DNA of 64,000 nt from Nageia nagi (lineage: Eukaryota; Pinophyta), in the NCBI GenBank assembly GCA_050084985.1, contig JBITNC010000001.1, positions 176,700,001 to 176,764,000 on the forward strand, in the 5' to 3' direction. Position 1 is the first letter of the stretch. Every line of letters starts with the position of its first letter. A program made the position numbers and the translations under genes. Positions 1-12,349 of the stretch are shown here, one piece after another. The notes beneath the pieces were generated by a model. It ran no database searches, was not told the DNA's origin, and worked only from the letters and a program-made list of their open reading frames with translations.

Positions 1-109
1 TTACCACCCAAATTTTGCAAAATTGTAAAGAAAAAAATTTCAATCAAATAGGGTCTTGTATCCCCCATAATCAAATCCAAAATGAAAAAATTATCTCATA
101 TATTACAGT

Positions 110-1440
110 TTTACCTCATCATCATCAGGTATGTCTATATAGGGTGGATCACCTCTTCTCCATTCTTCTTCTCCTTCTTTTTTCTCTTTATCTTCTTCAC
201 TATCCCCCTCACTTGCACCTTCAGCAACCTCTACTAGGTCCTCTAAGGTGTAAATGCGAAGTGTATTTAGTCTAGATTCTAACCACTAGTCTATGTAACC
301 TTGATCAAATTATGGCCCATCATCCATGTCATCGACCTCCTCATCACTATCACTATCTTATTTTTCATCCTATGGTAGTTCCTACTCCTCTTTCCATTTG
401 ATTAATACTTCATAATTACTAGGGCCATGTTTCTTATGCTTCCTTATGCGTACAATTAGCCTGCATATAGGTCCCACTGCTTACCTTCTCCCAAATTATC
501 ATATCATAGAATTAGGTCTATAGGGCTCTACAAAGGTCTTCCTATTCTGGAGATAACATTATGTTCTTTTCCATCCTAGTTCTCTTCTTAGTTCATTGGC
601 CCAATAGAGTAGGGTTGCATAGGGTTTATAGATAACATCACCTACAAATAAATCACATGTGGTATGTTAGTCCATGATATGATATTAAATACATATAGAA
701 AGAACCAAATAGTTATTTATGATTAGCTCATATCATCCACCAGGTTTTCCACCACTTTGCACTATGCCTCTACCCCTTTATGATGATGAGTAAGCTTTCC
801 ATGCTTGGCCCATGTAAACCATGTAGGATTATCCTAGCACTGGAAGCTCTCTAGGTCTGAATACATGAACATGTTCATATACCCAACATTGTAATACAAA
901 TGAATTTGCTAGCCTTGTGCCACTCTTTTGAACCATAATGAAATTGTATAGGTCATGGTACAATTATTTTAGGATATAGGGTTCCCATGCAAACCTCACA
1001 CCCTACCACATCTCGTGGACTACATGAATAAGATCAAGGGGAAATATCTCATGGTTTTTATCCATGTAAATAATGTTGTCAATGTATGCTACCATTGAAA
1101 TCACCTCATCCTCTTTGATGTTCTCCAAAATTCTCGATGAGGTGAGCTCCCTTATTGCCTTCATGGTACTCCCCAATCCTTGAAATCCATGTAATCAACT
1201 CACCCTTGAGTCCACAGGTCATACCCTCCTAAATAAATATGGGTCTCCCCTTCATAAGAACATAAAGAATCCTATGAATGTCCTTTAGAATTATGGTAGC
1301 CTTTGGAATTATGTCCCTATCCACCAGTACATATGGGGCTTATGGTAAATATCTCATACCCACATGATTAAAGAGGTTGATCTCTTCCATGATAAGCTTG
1401 GTGTACCAACATTGAGCCTTAATCCAACTCTTTGATCTCA
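110..1440 (-). pseudogene. Plant mobile domain (PMD) protein remnant, N- to C-terminus
   Basis: Read on the minus strand, this stretch gives a long recognisable but broken plant-mobile-domain protein. The N-terminal hallmark IILKDIHRILYVLMKG lies near 1245-1295. A central block that includes LQCWVYEHVHVFRP lies near 853-895. An acidic C-terminal tail rich in Asp and Glu runs down to about position 115. The frame changes near 1165-1200 and contains many stops, several of them at places where the family has Trp, so it cannot be expressed as one protein. PMD proteins are plant-specific; some are host silencing factors (MAIN/MAIL family) and many are carried by transposons. A second PMD remnant lies at 57.9-59.96 kb in an antisense position inside a gypsy element, so this copy may also be transposon cargo whose carrier is cut by the window edge. 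I am confident of the family and unsure of the carrier. Confidence 0.6.
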
Positions 1441-4400
1441 GCTCAATCTCTATGAGTAACTTGCGACACTGCAACCACACAAAATGAGGTATGTATTAAT
1501 ATCATATTATATAATTTTGTAAATTTAAAATGGTAAAAAAAAATTATTTGACATTCTACGAACACATATGACATCATGAGATCACGATAAACACTATATT
1601 GTACACATCCTTCATCTACCATGTTGGTGCCTACACCAAAGCTTACACAAGGATATTTTGAATATTTCCTCTTACAAATTGGGGGCAACCAACAAAATAA
1701 TAAAATAAGATAGAAAAATCAAGATATTAATAATTATAACACTATATTTGACACGTAACCATGATGCCTTAGAACAAAAACCTTCATAAGCAAATTCATA
1801 CAATTACATGTCAAAACCTTTTACAACACAACGCTTTAAGGTTGGAAAACTTACCACATGGGTTGATACCTTATTGTTATGGAGAAGGTAGGCATGATGG
1901 GTATCTTTATCTGTAATCTTCATATTGGCATAATAAAACTATCCCCACAACCAACTGGGGGAAATCACCAAATGGATGATAACAAAAACCAACTAAGTAT
2001 ACCTCCAACAATCGCCAAATGCACACTACTATGACTCTCCTCCTACTAGACAAGAGCATAAATTGCAATAGATGAAAGTGATAAATGAATTAGGTTTTGC
2101 CTAATTTAAACTAAAATTAAGATACATTATTCGAGATAATATTTAAAAATTATGAATGATCCTTAGAAAAACATTAAATTCCTTGGAAATTGATATCTCC
2201 ATTGCAAAACAAGCTCATCGTATGAATTTAAGAAGTGCATTTATGACTAGGCTCAACATAGATGCTCAAGGTAGCATTAAAATTAAGTCCAACACTAATG
2301 CTGGCATCCACAAGTTATTTTCAAAAAGGAGCTGCAAAATGATATTGCTTAGGGTATGAATGATTTGGAAAAATGACATGTGATCAAATAAATGATAGAT
2401 ATCAAATCTTGGCAGTTGGGAAAAAGATTTAGATTTTAAGGTAAGATCGTTCATGGTACATTTCATAATCATATGAGTGAGTTATCAATTCAAAATATGG
2501 TAAAAGTATAATATGTAAGGATTAGAGTTGGAAAAGTTCAATTTTAAATCAGATGACTAATGTCAACACTGAGAGTAGTGCCAACATTGGGGCATTTATT
2601 CAATTGTTAGTTTTAGATCACGGTTACAAGACCTAGGGGCATGTCCTTAAACACTTATCATAAATTTTTCTATCTCTTAAGCTTTTATGGCTTTATTGTT
2701 CCTTATTAGGAAAAGTTTCTATCTCTTGTTAATCTAGTCTATTATACTCTATGGGGATTCGCATATTAAGGTCTATTTCTTCGGTAAGCTCCTATATGCA
2801 TATAATCTTCTTCTTCCAAGTAAGGCTAACTGGTAATTACCTTTCACTTGATCCTAATCTCACTAGTGTATTTCGTTATCTTGATCCAATAATCTAGATT
2901 TATTATTAATTATCATATTTACTTGTGATTAGATTATTGTTACTGTTATTATATTATATTTACTGTTGATCTTTGTTTATCTTAATATAAAGATAATACA
3001 TTATCACATGTGAGTGTTTAATATAATTTCTACTTAGCTCATTGTTAGCATGGAAATTGATCATTTGTCCCTTTTGTTAACTTCCATCGAATTACTTCCA
3101 AGAGTCTTTAATTCACATTCTCTTTTTTTTTTTCTTTTTTCTTTTTAACATGCTTCCAAGTGTTATTTCCATTACTTAGTATTCCATTTGATTATTGAAC
3201 TCCCTATTTTGTAGATGTATCGATAACGGAATTGTTGATTAGTAGATCAGTTAATTTGGGTTCTTATCTACAACCGAGAGTTAACGAGAAAAAAGAAACA
3301 AAAATACTATAAAACATAGAATAAAAAGAGGCGGTTATTAAGTCCCAGAAGGGGGTTTGATCTTTATTAATGTATAAATGGTAAGTACATCTCGTTAAAA
3401 TGTATATTATTTGACTAGTTATGCTTCCTTGATATCTTGACTCTCACCTTTTGTCAGCTGACACACTTATGGCATGTCGGAGAGAACTTATACAATATAT
3501 GGATGCGCAATAGTGATATTCCAATGGATGTGTGATGTTTAATGGATGAATGGTCGATTATAATGATGCCTCTCCATAAATCTTCGATTCGCTTCTTATA
3601 TCTTCTTTGTATCGCTTCAAAAAAGGTGTGTCGATTAGTTATCATGGTTTCACTTCATTTAAATCTTGATTAGTTAACTTATGTTCCAAGATCAACATTA
3701 ATATTATAAATCATATCTTAAGGACCCTAGCTAATCAAATACAAGATAACTAATTTTGATTTATCTAGGTTATTATATAAAGATATTCAATAACTAATAA
3801 CTGTAACAATCCACAATTCACATGGATATAGTTGTAAAAGATTAGTAATACACACCAAATGGTGGTAACAAATGCAAAAAGTTAATAATTTAAGAAAGAA
3901 ATTAACAATCTTAACTATTTTAAGAGGATAAAGTCTTCAAATATATAATAATATAAGAGAAATAAAAAAATATATTATTCAATGATGATTATTGCCTACA
4001 TATTATCATATATTTATAGATTTATAAATCACTAACAACACTCTTACTTGAAAGATGAATGTTAATATTATCAATCATATCTTAAAAATGTAAACCAATT
4101 AAATAAAAAATAAATAACATAAATTTATTAAAATTATTGTAAAGAATCATAACCAAGATATCCATTTTTTTATACATAGTTTTTTAAATATATAATCATA
4201 ACCAAGATAATTTTTTTTTTATACCAAACAAATAATGAATGGATAAACATACCATTACCTAAAGTCATGGTATTTTTGAGAGAAAGTATCACTTATAATG
4301 TACACAAAAAAAATCCAAAGTTAATGAATCGATTCTTAGTCATAAAAAAAGAGGAATGAATAGAGAGAATTTGAGACAAAGGTGCATCTATGGCATACGA

Positions 4401-6833
4401 GCATATATGTTATGTCTTTTCTGTTGGACAAGCATGAATCTTGAGGAAGACGGAGCGTCTCACATCACATAATAAATACATTTTTATGTATCATAAAGTA
4501 TTTGATGGGGCTCTCTTGAGATACTTTTAAAATCAGGTTTACAAAAAGCTAGAAAAATATATTTCCTCAAATGTAAGTAAATTCATTAGGACTCCTCCGA
4601 GCCTCGAGTTAAAGATAGCGAAATGAAGAGTATCTTCATCGTTATGACTAACCTGTCAAAGTTGAAATATTTTAAATGATGAAAGGGTAGTAGGTTTGAC
4701 CCTTGGCTATCACATCACTATTTGTTCACCTATGAGTCATCAGTCTACTTGGTCATTCCGTTCTATATGTTGTGACAAGTGCAATACTTAAAAAGGACAT
4801 TATAACCACAACAAATATTGAATTTTGCATTTGCCTCTAGAAAGAAAACAACCTCTAGCTAAAAGGCATGGAGGGACCTTTGTTTTGTTCTATGCAATGG
4901 TCTTTTCATAACTGCTTTTAAATTTGGACACCACGACACTTCCTTTTGTACTATATTTAATGTTTCTTAATATCGTTATCGTTATATTATTTTTGGAACT
5001 TTTAGTACTCATTGCATTTAAATTAGTGAAGTTTCTTTGCAATATTGTACTTTCAATATTTTATTTAATTGTAAAATTTTTTAATGAAGAATATAAAAAA
5101 ATAAAATAAATGTTATTTAATTTAAAATAGAATTTGAAAACATTCATCTTACAAAATTTATTTAATTTTTTTATTAATGTATTATTAAAAATATTTTTTA
5201 TTATTTTTAAAAGGATATTATGGTGGTACAGTTATTCAAATTAGCGGAAAGAGGTTGTAACTTTGAATCTTTTTGATGGATCTCTAGTGGTACTATTCGG
5301 TTGTAGTTTGAATGCATTTCAGCTTTATTGTGACTAGTTTGTGGGGCTCGGATAAAAACCCTCGTGTAAAAAGTTCTGCTGAGGCAAAGAACTCGAAATA
5401 ATTTAACCACTTTAATAAGAAAAACTTGATATACTTAATTTTTACCTTTTTACAATTTTAAGCCTCTAAAAAGTTATAAAATTCAAAAAATCTTATATAA
5501 AGGTCTTCCAAGTGAAATTTTTTTAATCTTATCTTCTAATTTCTATTCATGGAATATATAATGGAAACGAGACTAAGAAGAATGAGAAACAAGGAAAGAT
5601 GGGCAAATTATGAAAGCCACCCAAGCTAAGCTTTTGGATAGCTCATGATTTTAACACAAATTTTATATAACATTTTTAAGTTTTCTCCATTTGAGATATT
5701 TGTTTCACTCCTTATATAATTTGAGAATCTTATATAGGTGCCAAATTGATTTCTAGCTTTTACATATTTTTGAAAAACATTATGATAAAAATGGTTTTTT
5801 TTTCTCAGAATTTCTTCATTTTGCATTGAAAATAGCCAAAATAACTTTCTAAACCCATGAGATTATAGGTCTTGGTTGTTTCTTTGAGTTGAAATTCTTC
5901 TAAAATAAGGTCAACATTGGGCTTATCTTACTTATACAAGATTAAGGTTAATCTAGAGATCGATTTTCTAAGAGTGGATATCAACCAAAGGATGTCAATG
6001 CTTAGGTAATTGATGTGATCTAATGAATTATGGTACATTATTTGCTAAATATTAAGTATCATTGCTAGGTCTAGTGAGGAATGGAATTTCAAGATTATGG
6101 GAGATAGTAGATTTTGAAGTTTCTACATCTTAGGGGTGTTTTAGAGATGTTATGATGTGTTCAAATTCTACATTGTCTCTGAAATAATTGACCCAAGGGG
6201 AATGACATAATTTGAAACTTGACCTAATTGTAATATGAGTCTTACCTAAATAATACACTTTCTAGCAGGGGCATCGATGCTAAGGTTCATGGGGAGTTTG
6301 ATCTTCAATTTTTCAGATTTGAGTTCAATAGTGCTAGATGAGTTTATCTTTACACTTATGTGGTTAAAATCTATCATACATCTTGATACCAATGCTAACC
6401 ATCTATAATATGTTTTGGAGAAGCTGAAGCAATTTAAGGTATTTTGAAGGATCTTGAGGAGTTGGAAAGGTGTATAACCATTTAGGGTGCATCATATCTT
6501 CCTATATAACCTTGAGAAGCCTTAATTGGAGGGGTTAGAGAGAGAACAAGAAAGCAAGTTATTGAGGTTGTAGATATGTTTTGCATGATTATTAATCTTG
6601 AAGGCCTTAGAGAAGTGTGGTAGACTTCTACAAAACCTATTTTGAAGGTTGAAGAGTTTCAAAGAGTGTTGTAGACTATAGAAGGGGTTAAATGTTGTTA
6701 AAGGTAATATTCTTAATCTATTTATTATCATTATAATGCTTCATTTTGGGCTAAATAATTCCATACTTTATTAAACTAGATGTACTCTCACATTAGGAGG
6801 AAATAATATAAATACTTGTGTCATTCTTATGTA
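1441..6833. other. AT-rich stretch with no recognisable gene
   Basis: No open frame longer than about 80 codons here resembles a known protein, and none has supporting context. The sequence is CpG-poor with many homopolymer T and A runs, typical of old decayed repeats. The segment near 2540-2600 is vaguely like the Gypsy-A LTR (40.5 kb), but the match is too weak to call. Confidence 0.5.
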
Positions 6834-6986
6834 TGTGTCCTTGCAAATTAAATTACTGTTGTTTATCCTAAATGTTTTAGTGAATTTGTTAAGGCGTATA
6901 CATGATTGAATATTGAAATAAGGATATTTAATAAATATATATTTGAGGATTCCATAATATCATAGCTTACGAATGGTTACAAATCA
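6834..6986 (+). repeat. 5' LTR (153 bp) of the gag-only element
   Basis: Begins TGTGTCC and ends AAATCA; it is the same length as the copy at 8111-8263 and about 86% identical to it. The PBS-like sequence follows at 6989-7000. Confidence 0.6.
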
Positions 6987-7289
6987 AGTGGTTTCAAAGT
7001 GAAGTTTGTGATTAAAGAGGCTTGTGGATGCACGGTAGAAGATCCCAAAATAGAGAGTTGTTTCCTTTCAATCTTGATATTGGTAGAAGAGAAAGAAGGA
7101 ACAACAATATGGAAAGAGATGAGGGAGAACAATTAGCCTCAAGAATGACATAGGTAGATTGTAAGAGATAATTCATTACAATGGAACAACATATGACTTG
7201 AATCATGGAGATGATGATGAGAAATTAGAATTGGTCCAAAAATGAAAAGACTAGGAAGATTGATAAATAATACAAAAATAATGAGGATG

Positions 7290-8070
7290 TTGGATCATCT
7301 TCTTCATCCATTCCTTTCAAGGTGAAAGCCAAGTTAGACCTTCTAATTTTTATGGGAGATAATGATGTTGAGAAGTTGATCAATTGGCTAAAGCAACTAG
7401 AGGTATATTTCCAACTCTAAGGTATGTCTAGTGATGAGTAAAAGATTTCATTTGCAAGATTGAAAATGGGGGTTCATGCACTTATTTGATGGGAAAGGCA
7501 TGTAAAATCCCTTGGGTAGACTTTAAAAAGTTACTCAAGGTTCAGTTTTATCCATTGAGACATCACAATAAGCAACTTATTAAATGGAAATTTCTTAGGT
7601 AGCAAAGAAGGCAATTTATCTAATACTATACCATAAAATGTAGGAAGTTAGCCATTATGATTAAGGTTTCTTTGAAAGAACATAAAGTGTCAGTTAAGTA
7701 TATTGGAGGGCTTCATAGCCATATTAGAAGAACCATCATGATATATGATCAACTTACTTTAGACCAAGAAAGTCTACAAGCACAATACCTTGAGTAGGAT
7801 TTGAGTAAGATGCGGTATGGTGAACACTAAAAGAAGAACTACCATGGTCAAGATAAAGAAAAATCTCAAGAAAAGGGTAAAGGCAAAGGCAAGTAATAAG
7901 ATAAGAAAACTATTAGTACTACCAAGAATAATGAAGATAAGGGGCATTGTTCACATTGTGAAAAGGGTGATCCTATTGATGATAATTGTTGGAAGCTTCA
8001 TCCTAAGAAGAACCCATACAAGAAGAAGAAGATTTCTGAAAAGAAGAATGCTATATAAATGATATTATTG
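7290..8070 (+). pseudogene. Decayed retrotransposon gag with zinc-knuckle-like tail
   Basis: In shifting frames this reads as a Ty3/gypsy-type gag: a capsid-like portion containing VEKLINWLKQLEVYF-type sequence near 7365-7410, followed by a Lys-rich linker. A short Cys/His cluster (two Cys three residues apart, then Cys-Trp-x-Leu-His) lies near 7950-8010, ending in a Lys-rich tail. At least six stops and several frameshifts break it. Gag would form the capsid and bind RNA. It ends directly before the purine tract and right LTR, so there is no room for pol; the lack of pol is structural rather than the result of point decay. An 81-codon open stretch at 7817-8062 is the wrong frame over the same DNA. 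Confidence 0.6.
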
Positions 8071-8110
8071 CTATATACACATTTATTAAATATTTTGAAA
8101 AGGAGAAGTA

Positions 8111-8263
8111 TGTGTGCTTGCAAATTAAATTATTGTTGTTTACCATAGATATTTTGGTGAATTTGTTAAGGTATATACATGATAGAATATTGGACTAAGA
8201 ATATTTAATAAATATGTATATAAGGATTCCATAATAACATAGCTTTCGAATGATTATAGATCA
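8111..8263 (+). repeat. 3' LTR (153 bp) of the gag-only element
   Basis: Begins TGTGTGC and ends AGATCA; preceded by a purine-rich run that would serve as polypurine tract. Confidence 0.6.
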
Positions 8264-9010
8264 AAGTTTGATCCTATTCTTAGTCGTAGGAGCTTCCAAA
8301 CTTAGCCTCTATTGAACTAAAATGAGACTACTTACATCCTTGGTTTTTTGTGATATTGATGTTGAAATAAGATATTTTTTATTACTTATGATGATAACTT
8401 TGAATTTATTGTTAATGATTTTTGAACTTTTTCTATGGTGGAAAATCTCACTTTTTGAAGCTAAAAACTATTGAAATTGAAAAATAAAGTATGGAATTGA
8501 GCTTCTAAGCCTGATAGAAGATTAAAAAAACTTTCATTTTATGTTAATAACCTAAAAATAGGTCTAATTTCAACCTTTTTTTTTACTACTGTAAGGTCAA
8601 GTTTGACCTTGTTCTAGGGCCCAAGAATCTCCAAACTTACCCTAGTGGACCCTTGAACTAAGTTGAGGTTGGATCCATTTTTCATTTTCTCAGATTCTAA
8701 CTTCAAACTACCCTATTATTACTTACTTATTGTGATGATTTTATAATTTTTACTAATAAGTTTAACTTTTTCTTAAACAAATAATCACCTTTTCAAGGCC
8801 AAAAATTACTCAAATTAGGGAATGAGACTAACCTTTGAACTCCTAAAGCTAAGAGAAGATATTTGAGATTTTCTTAAGGTGAAAATAATTGAAAAAAAGG
8901 GCCAAGTTCAACCTTATAATTCCTATTAAAGGGTTAAGATCATCCCTATTTTTGGGTCCAATGGAGCTTAGAATTGCCTTAGGGATCTTTCTTAGGATCT
9001 TGATGCTCAA
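8262..9010. repeat. Degenerate tandem repeat, 336-bp period, about 2.2 copies
   Basis: Units start at 8262, 8598 and about 8933. Shared landmarks in the first two are CAA(A)GTTTGA followed by a TCCAAACTTA block about 30 bp later, then matching TGTGAT(A/G)AT and ACTTTTTCT segments. The third unit is truncated near 9010. The spacing is 336 bp in both intervals. Divergence is high, so this is an old array that starts exactly at the right end of the gag-only element. Confidence 0.55.
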
Positions 9011-9839
9011 TCCACGCTTTATTTTTTTATTTTATTACTTTTATCATTGATATTACACTAAATCTAGCATGCTTTCTCTTGATATGATTTTATTGTTGTT
9101 TTACAATTGATATTTTACACATTTTAAGTATAAAATCCACCTTTTATCAATCCACCTTCCATGGGTAGGTAATATGTAAGTATAAAATCAAGTTACAACT
9201 TACATATTCAATTATAAATAATAGTGTTCCAATAATAAAATAATACAAAATAAAAATAAGATGATTAATATTAGAATTAAATTAATACTAATTTCCTTGT
9301 TAATTAATCATAGGAAAAAATCAAGACTATTGTTAAATGGTCATATAAATGATAGGGAAATAATTGAAACTTTGCATAAATTGAAAGGATAATAAAAAAT
9401 TGAAGATTGAAAAATAGATGCTGGATACTAATATGTTAAATTGTATACTTATTTTTAATGATTTATCAAGTTGAGAATAGATATTTTGGTGAATTTGTTG
9501 AAGGCAAACTCATATGAGGGCATAAATTGCATGCTTGCATTTTTGCCTACATATAACTTTGTTGGTCTAGTTTCAATTTTTTTTAACTTTATTTCAAGGA
9601 TGATGTTAAAGAAAATAAATTATGAGAATCCTTTGCAATCAATTAAGATATTGAAGGATACGATATTGCTATCAATATTGGGATATCTATTATTTCTTAA
9701 TGCATGGTAAAAGCTTGTGACTAAGCAAGATGTAAACATAATAAACGATCTTAAGATGAAAGCATAACCTAATAACAAGTGAAGCTTATACCAAGCATAT
9801 CAAGATAATAGTAACAGATGCTAGGAATGACAAATGTCA
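9011..9839. other. Unassigned AT-rich sequence
   Basis: No gene recognised. About 25 bases near 9478-9502 (ATATTTTGGTGAATTTGTT core) match the 153-bp LTR at 8145-8165, suggesting a further fragment of that family. The 79-codon open frame that contains it has no other support. Confidence 0.35.
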
Positions 9840-10559
9840 AAAATCTAAAGTGGAGAAAGTAAATTTGGAGGTTCAACACTTATGGAACATGCTAGACTAC
9901 TGGGCCAATGCTCCCTATGCCATGAGCAGGCTCCCTCCTGATCGACCTCCTCAGCATCAATAAATTCAGAGTCAGAGGGCTTCGGGTGGATGGACTTGAC
10001 CTCAGATTTGGGGTTCCCCTCCTCGTCAACGTCCTTCATCACCCACTCGACATTGGTCTTAGATTCCTTCAAATCCAAAGAGACTCCGCTCTATTGCTCC
10101 TTCCTCCTCCCATGTGTAGTTAGGCTAGGATGTGCAATCGAGTGTTTCTCCTATGAGGATGGGATGGGATGGGATGATGACCCTCACCCATAGCCATAAT
10201 GCAATTGGGGAACTGTGCCCGTAGTGGGAGATGTGCTAACTCCTCAGCTCCTTGCTCAACTGAAGAGAGAGTGATGGTGTGGAGCAATGATGATTGCACT
10301 AATCATGGTTAGGCTTACCTAGGACTGACATATAATTTTTGACCTCTTGATGAGCTTGAAATTAACTAGCTTGTTAGTTAGTTTTATGTAACATTTCATA
10401 AGGAGTTTTTATGGTTGTTTATCATGTTTGGGATCTTTGAGCTTTATTTTGTTTCCTAATTATCCATTTAGTGTGACTCTCAGGGTGTGCTAATCCCACC
10501 CACTCCTTTTTTGTATGATTAGTATTTTCTTAATTTAAAGTCTTTTTATAAAAAAAAAA
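9840..10559 (+). mobile_element. 3' end of a non-LTR retroposon (LINE-like) with poly-A tail
   Basis: A GC-richer block (9840-10330) runs into a T-rich 3' untranslated-like segment and ends in an uninterrupted A run at about 10549-10559. Its style is like the 3' end of plant L1 LINEs (a run of TTTG words, then a short A tail). No reverse-transcriptase motif is present, so if it is a LINE it is strongly 5'-truncated. An acidic 77-codon frame on the minus strand (9845-10078) is unrecognised. A target duplication could not be fixed with confidence. Confidence 0.4.
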
Positions 10560-11206
10560 TCAAAAGATGATGTTAATGATATGATTTCAATGAAAAATAC
10601 TCTCATCAAGTGTGAAAGAGATGATGTATATAAGAATTTTTTTTGAAGAGTACTTAATGAATGGAATGACCAAGGGTCTTCATTTATATGCTTCTAAATG
10701 TTATTTATATGCTATAAATACATTTGAAATATACCTAAAGGATTGTAGATCAATTCAAATTAATCAAGGGATGTAAATAAGTTTTAGCAGCGAAAAAGTT
10801 ATGAAACCTATGGATGTTAAAATGGCCCTACATTATTGACAAAAATATGTTAGATGAGCTATGTGGGAAAAATATAAGGCCAAGTCTAGAAATATGTTAA
10901 ATTTGTCAAATATGTGTATTATTAACATCGAGAGGCATTCTATAACTATAGTGGGGGGGTTGAGTGGAGAACCCAAATATCGTGTGTGAGTTTGTTCGTG
11001 AAACGTCGATTTCAATATTAAAAAAAAGAATTGACTTTATTATTTAAAAAAAAAAGAATAATTGGATTCAAATATAAATATAAATATATGTATGTATATT
11101 TAAAAGGTAAAATAGAAATGATATCTCTTGACATTTCTTGATATATAAGGAGGTATATCAAAGCTAGTTTTATGTTAAGATTAAAATCAATTATTCCAAA
11201 GAATGA

Positions 11207-11667
11207 TGTTAGAATTTGTAATGAAATATTGTGAATATCTAAACTCCTTGTAAGTTCAATTAATCACTTAAAGGATATGTAGATACCTTAAGGGATTAAT
11301 TGAATTCTTTATTATGTGTGGACTTTGACCTAACCATGGGGTTAGTTGGTAGGTTAAAGTTAGGTCATACATTTATTGTAACTCTAACCTTACCCTTGGG
11401 TTAAAGGGAGGTTCTCTCAAGCTATAAATAGAGGGCCTCTCCTCTTGTAACACATATAAGTTTTGGAGTAAGATTACTCTACTAGTTTATGTAGGAGAGG
11501 AAGAGAATAGTTGTAAGAGGGGCATACTTGAGAATTGAGATACTAGTTGTGGATGTACTCCCAAGGAGGGACGAACCACATTACACTTGTGTTATCTTGT
11601 GTGAATGTTGTATGATTGAGTTTCCTAGTCTTGGACCTTGAGGATTAGAGTAGTGCTAATTCTCTCA
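11207..11667 (+). repeat. Copia-1 5' LTR (461 bp)
   Basis: TG...CA ends, with a TATA-like TATAAATA at 11423-11430. It matches 20021-20490 with five substitutions, and it lacks a 9-bp insertion present in the right copy near 20227-20236. Related to the solo LTR at 31951-32411. Confidence 0.95.
11423..11430 (+). promoter_or_regulatory. TATA box of the Copia-1 LTR promoter
   Basis: TATAAATA sits 237 bp before the LTR end, in the usual place for the U3/R junction. The same motif is kept in the right LTR (20245-20252) and in the diverged solo LTR (about 32172-32179). Confidence 0.6.
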
Positions 11668-11669
11668 AT

Positions 11670-11682
11670 TGGTATCTAGAGC
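11670..11682 (+). other. Copia-1 primer-binding site (initiator-Met tRNA type)
   Basis: TGGTATCTAGAGC begins two bases after the LTR. It matches the standard plant copia site TGGTATCAGAGC except for one inserted T. This is where minus-strand DNA synthesis would start. Confidence 0.8.
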
Positions 11683-11683
11683 T

Positions 11684-11795
11684 TGGTGTGGAAGCTCTTC
11701 TTCTACATCTTGGAGGTTCTTCATCCTTCTTCATTCCTTTGGTGTGGAAGCTCTTCTTCTACATTTTGGAGGTTCTTCATCCTTCTTCATTCCTC
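11684..11795 (+). repeat. 56-bp tandem duplication at the start of the Copia-1 leader
   Basis: Two head-to-tail copies (starts 11684 and 11740), each containing GGTGTGGAAGCTCTTC and a CTTCTTCATTCC end, differ at about one base. The copy lies directly behind the primer-binding site. Confidence 0.85.
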
Positions 11796-12349
11796 ATCTT
11801 ACAACCCATTGGTGAGGTAAATTGGAGCTTATTTCTTGCAAAATATGATTAAAATGATAATGCAAGTATTTTTTTTATACTAACCTCTTATGTTAGTAGC
11901 ATTTTTTTACAAAAATGCTTAATACATGATATACTTTTTAAGAGGATACTATGAAATGCAAATATTTTTACTAACATTTTGTTTGTTAGTAGCAACTAAT
12001 TTCTTGAGGTTTACTTTTCTTGTTTAAAGTAAACACAAGTGAAAGTTAATTTATTTTTGCAAAAAAAAGGAGGGCTAAAAATAGAAATATAATGATTTTA
12101 ATTATACTAACCTCTAGTGAGCATGATGTTAATTTTTTTTTTTTAAAAAAAGAGAGATTAGTATTGCAATATTTCTTTATGCCAATTAAAGAGGCAACTC
12201 TCAAACTATTTTTATTCAAAGTTTGAATTTTTTTGAGGGAGAAGAGCAATATTTTATTCAAAGGTTGAATTTTTTGAAAGCAATATTTTTATATATATAT
12301 AATATATTTTTCAAAAATTATAAAATTTTGGGGGGGGGGACAAAATAAA

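Larger units (their letters stand above)
6834..8263 (+). mobile_element. Miniature LTR retroelement carrying only gag (TR-GAG-like)
   Basis: Two 153-bp direct repeats (6834-6986 and 8111-8263) are about 86% identical by eye (21 differences). Both start with TG and end with CA. The left copy is followed two bases later by TGGTTTCAAAGT, close to the plant initiator-Met primer-binding site. The right copy is preceded by a purine tract (about 8097-8108). Between them lies about 1.1 kb holding only a decayed gag. No reverse transcriptase, integrase or protease can be read. This is the plan of terminal-repeat elements with a GAG domain, which need enzymes from another element. The last 15 or so bases of the LTR and the PBS junction resemble Gypsy-A at 41.0 kb, so it is probably a Ty3/gypsy derivative. 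The flanking 5-bp sequences do not match, so the outer ends are approximate. Confidence 0.6.

Noticed and set aside
4924-5109. 61-codon hydrophobic frame
   Set aside because: AT-rich composition alone explains it.
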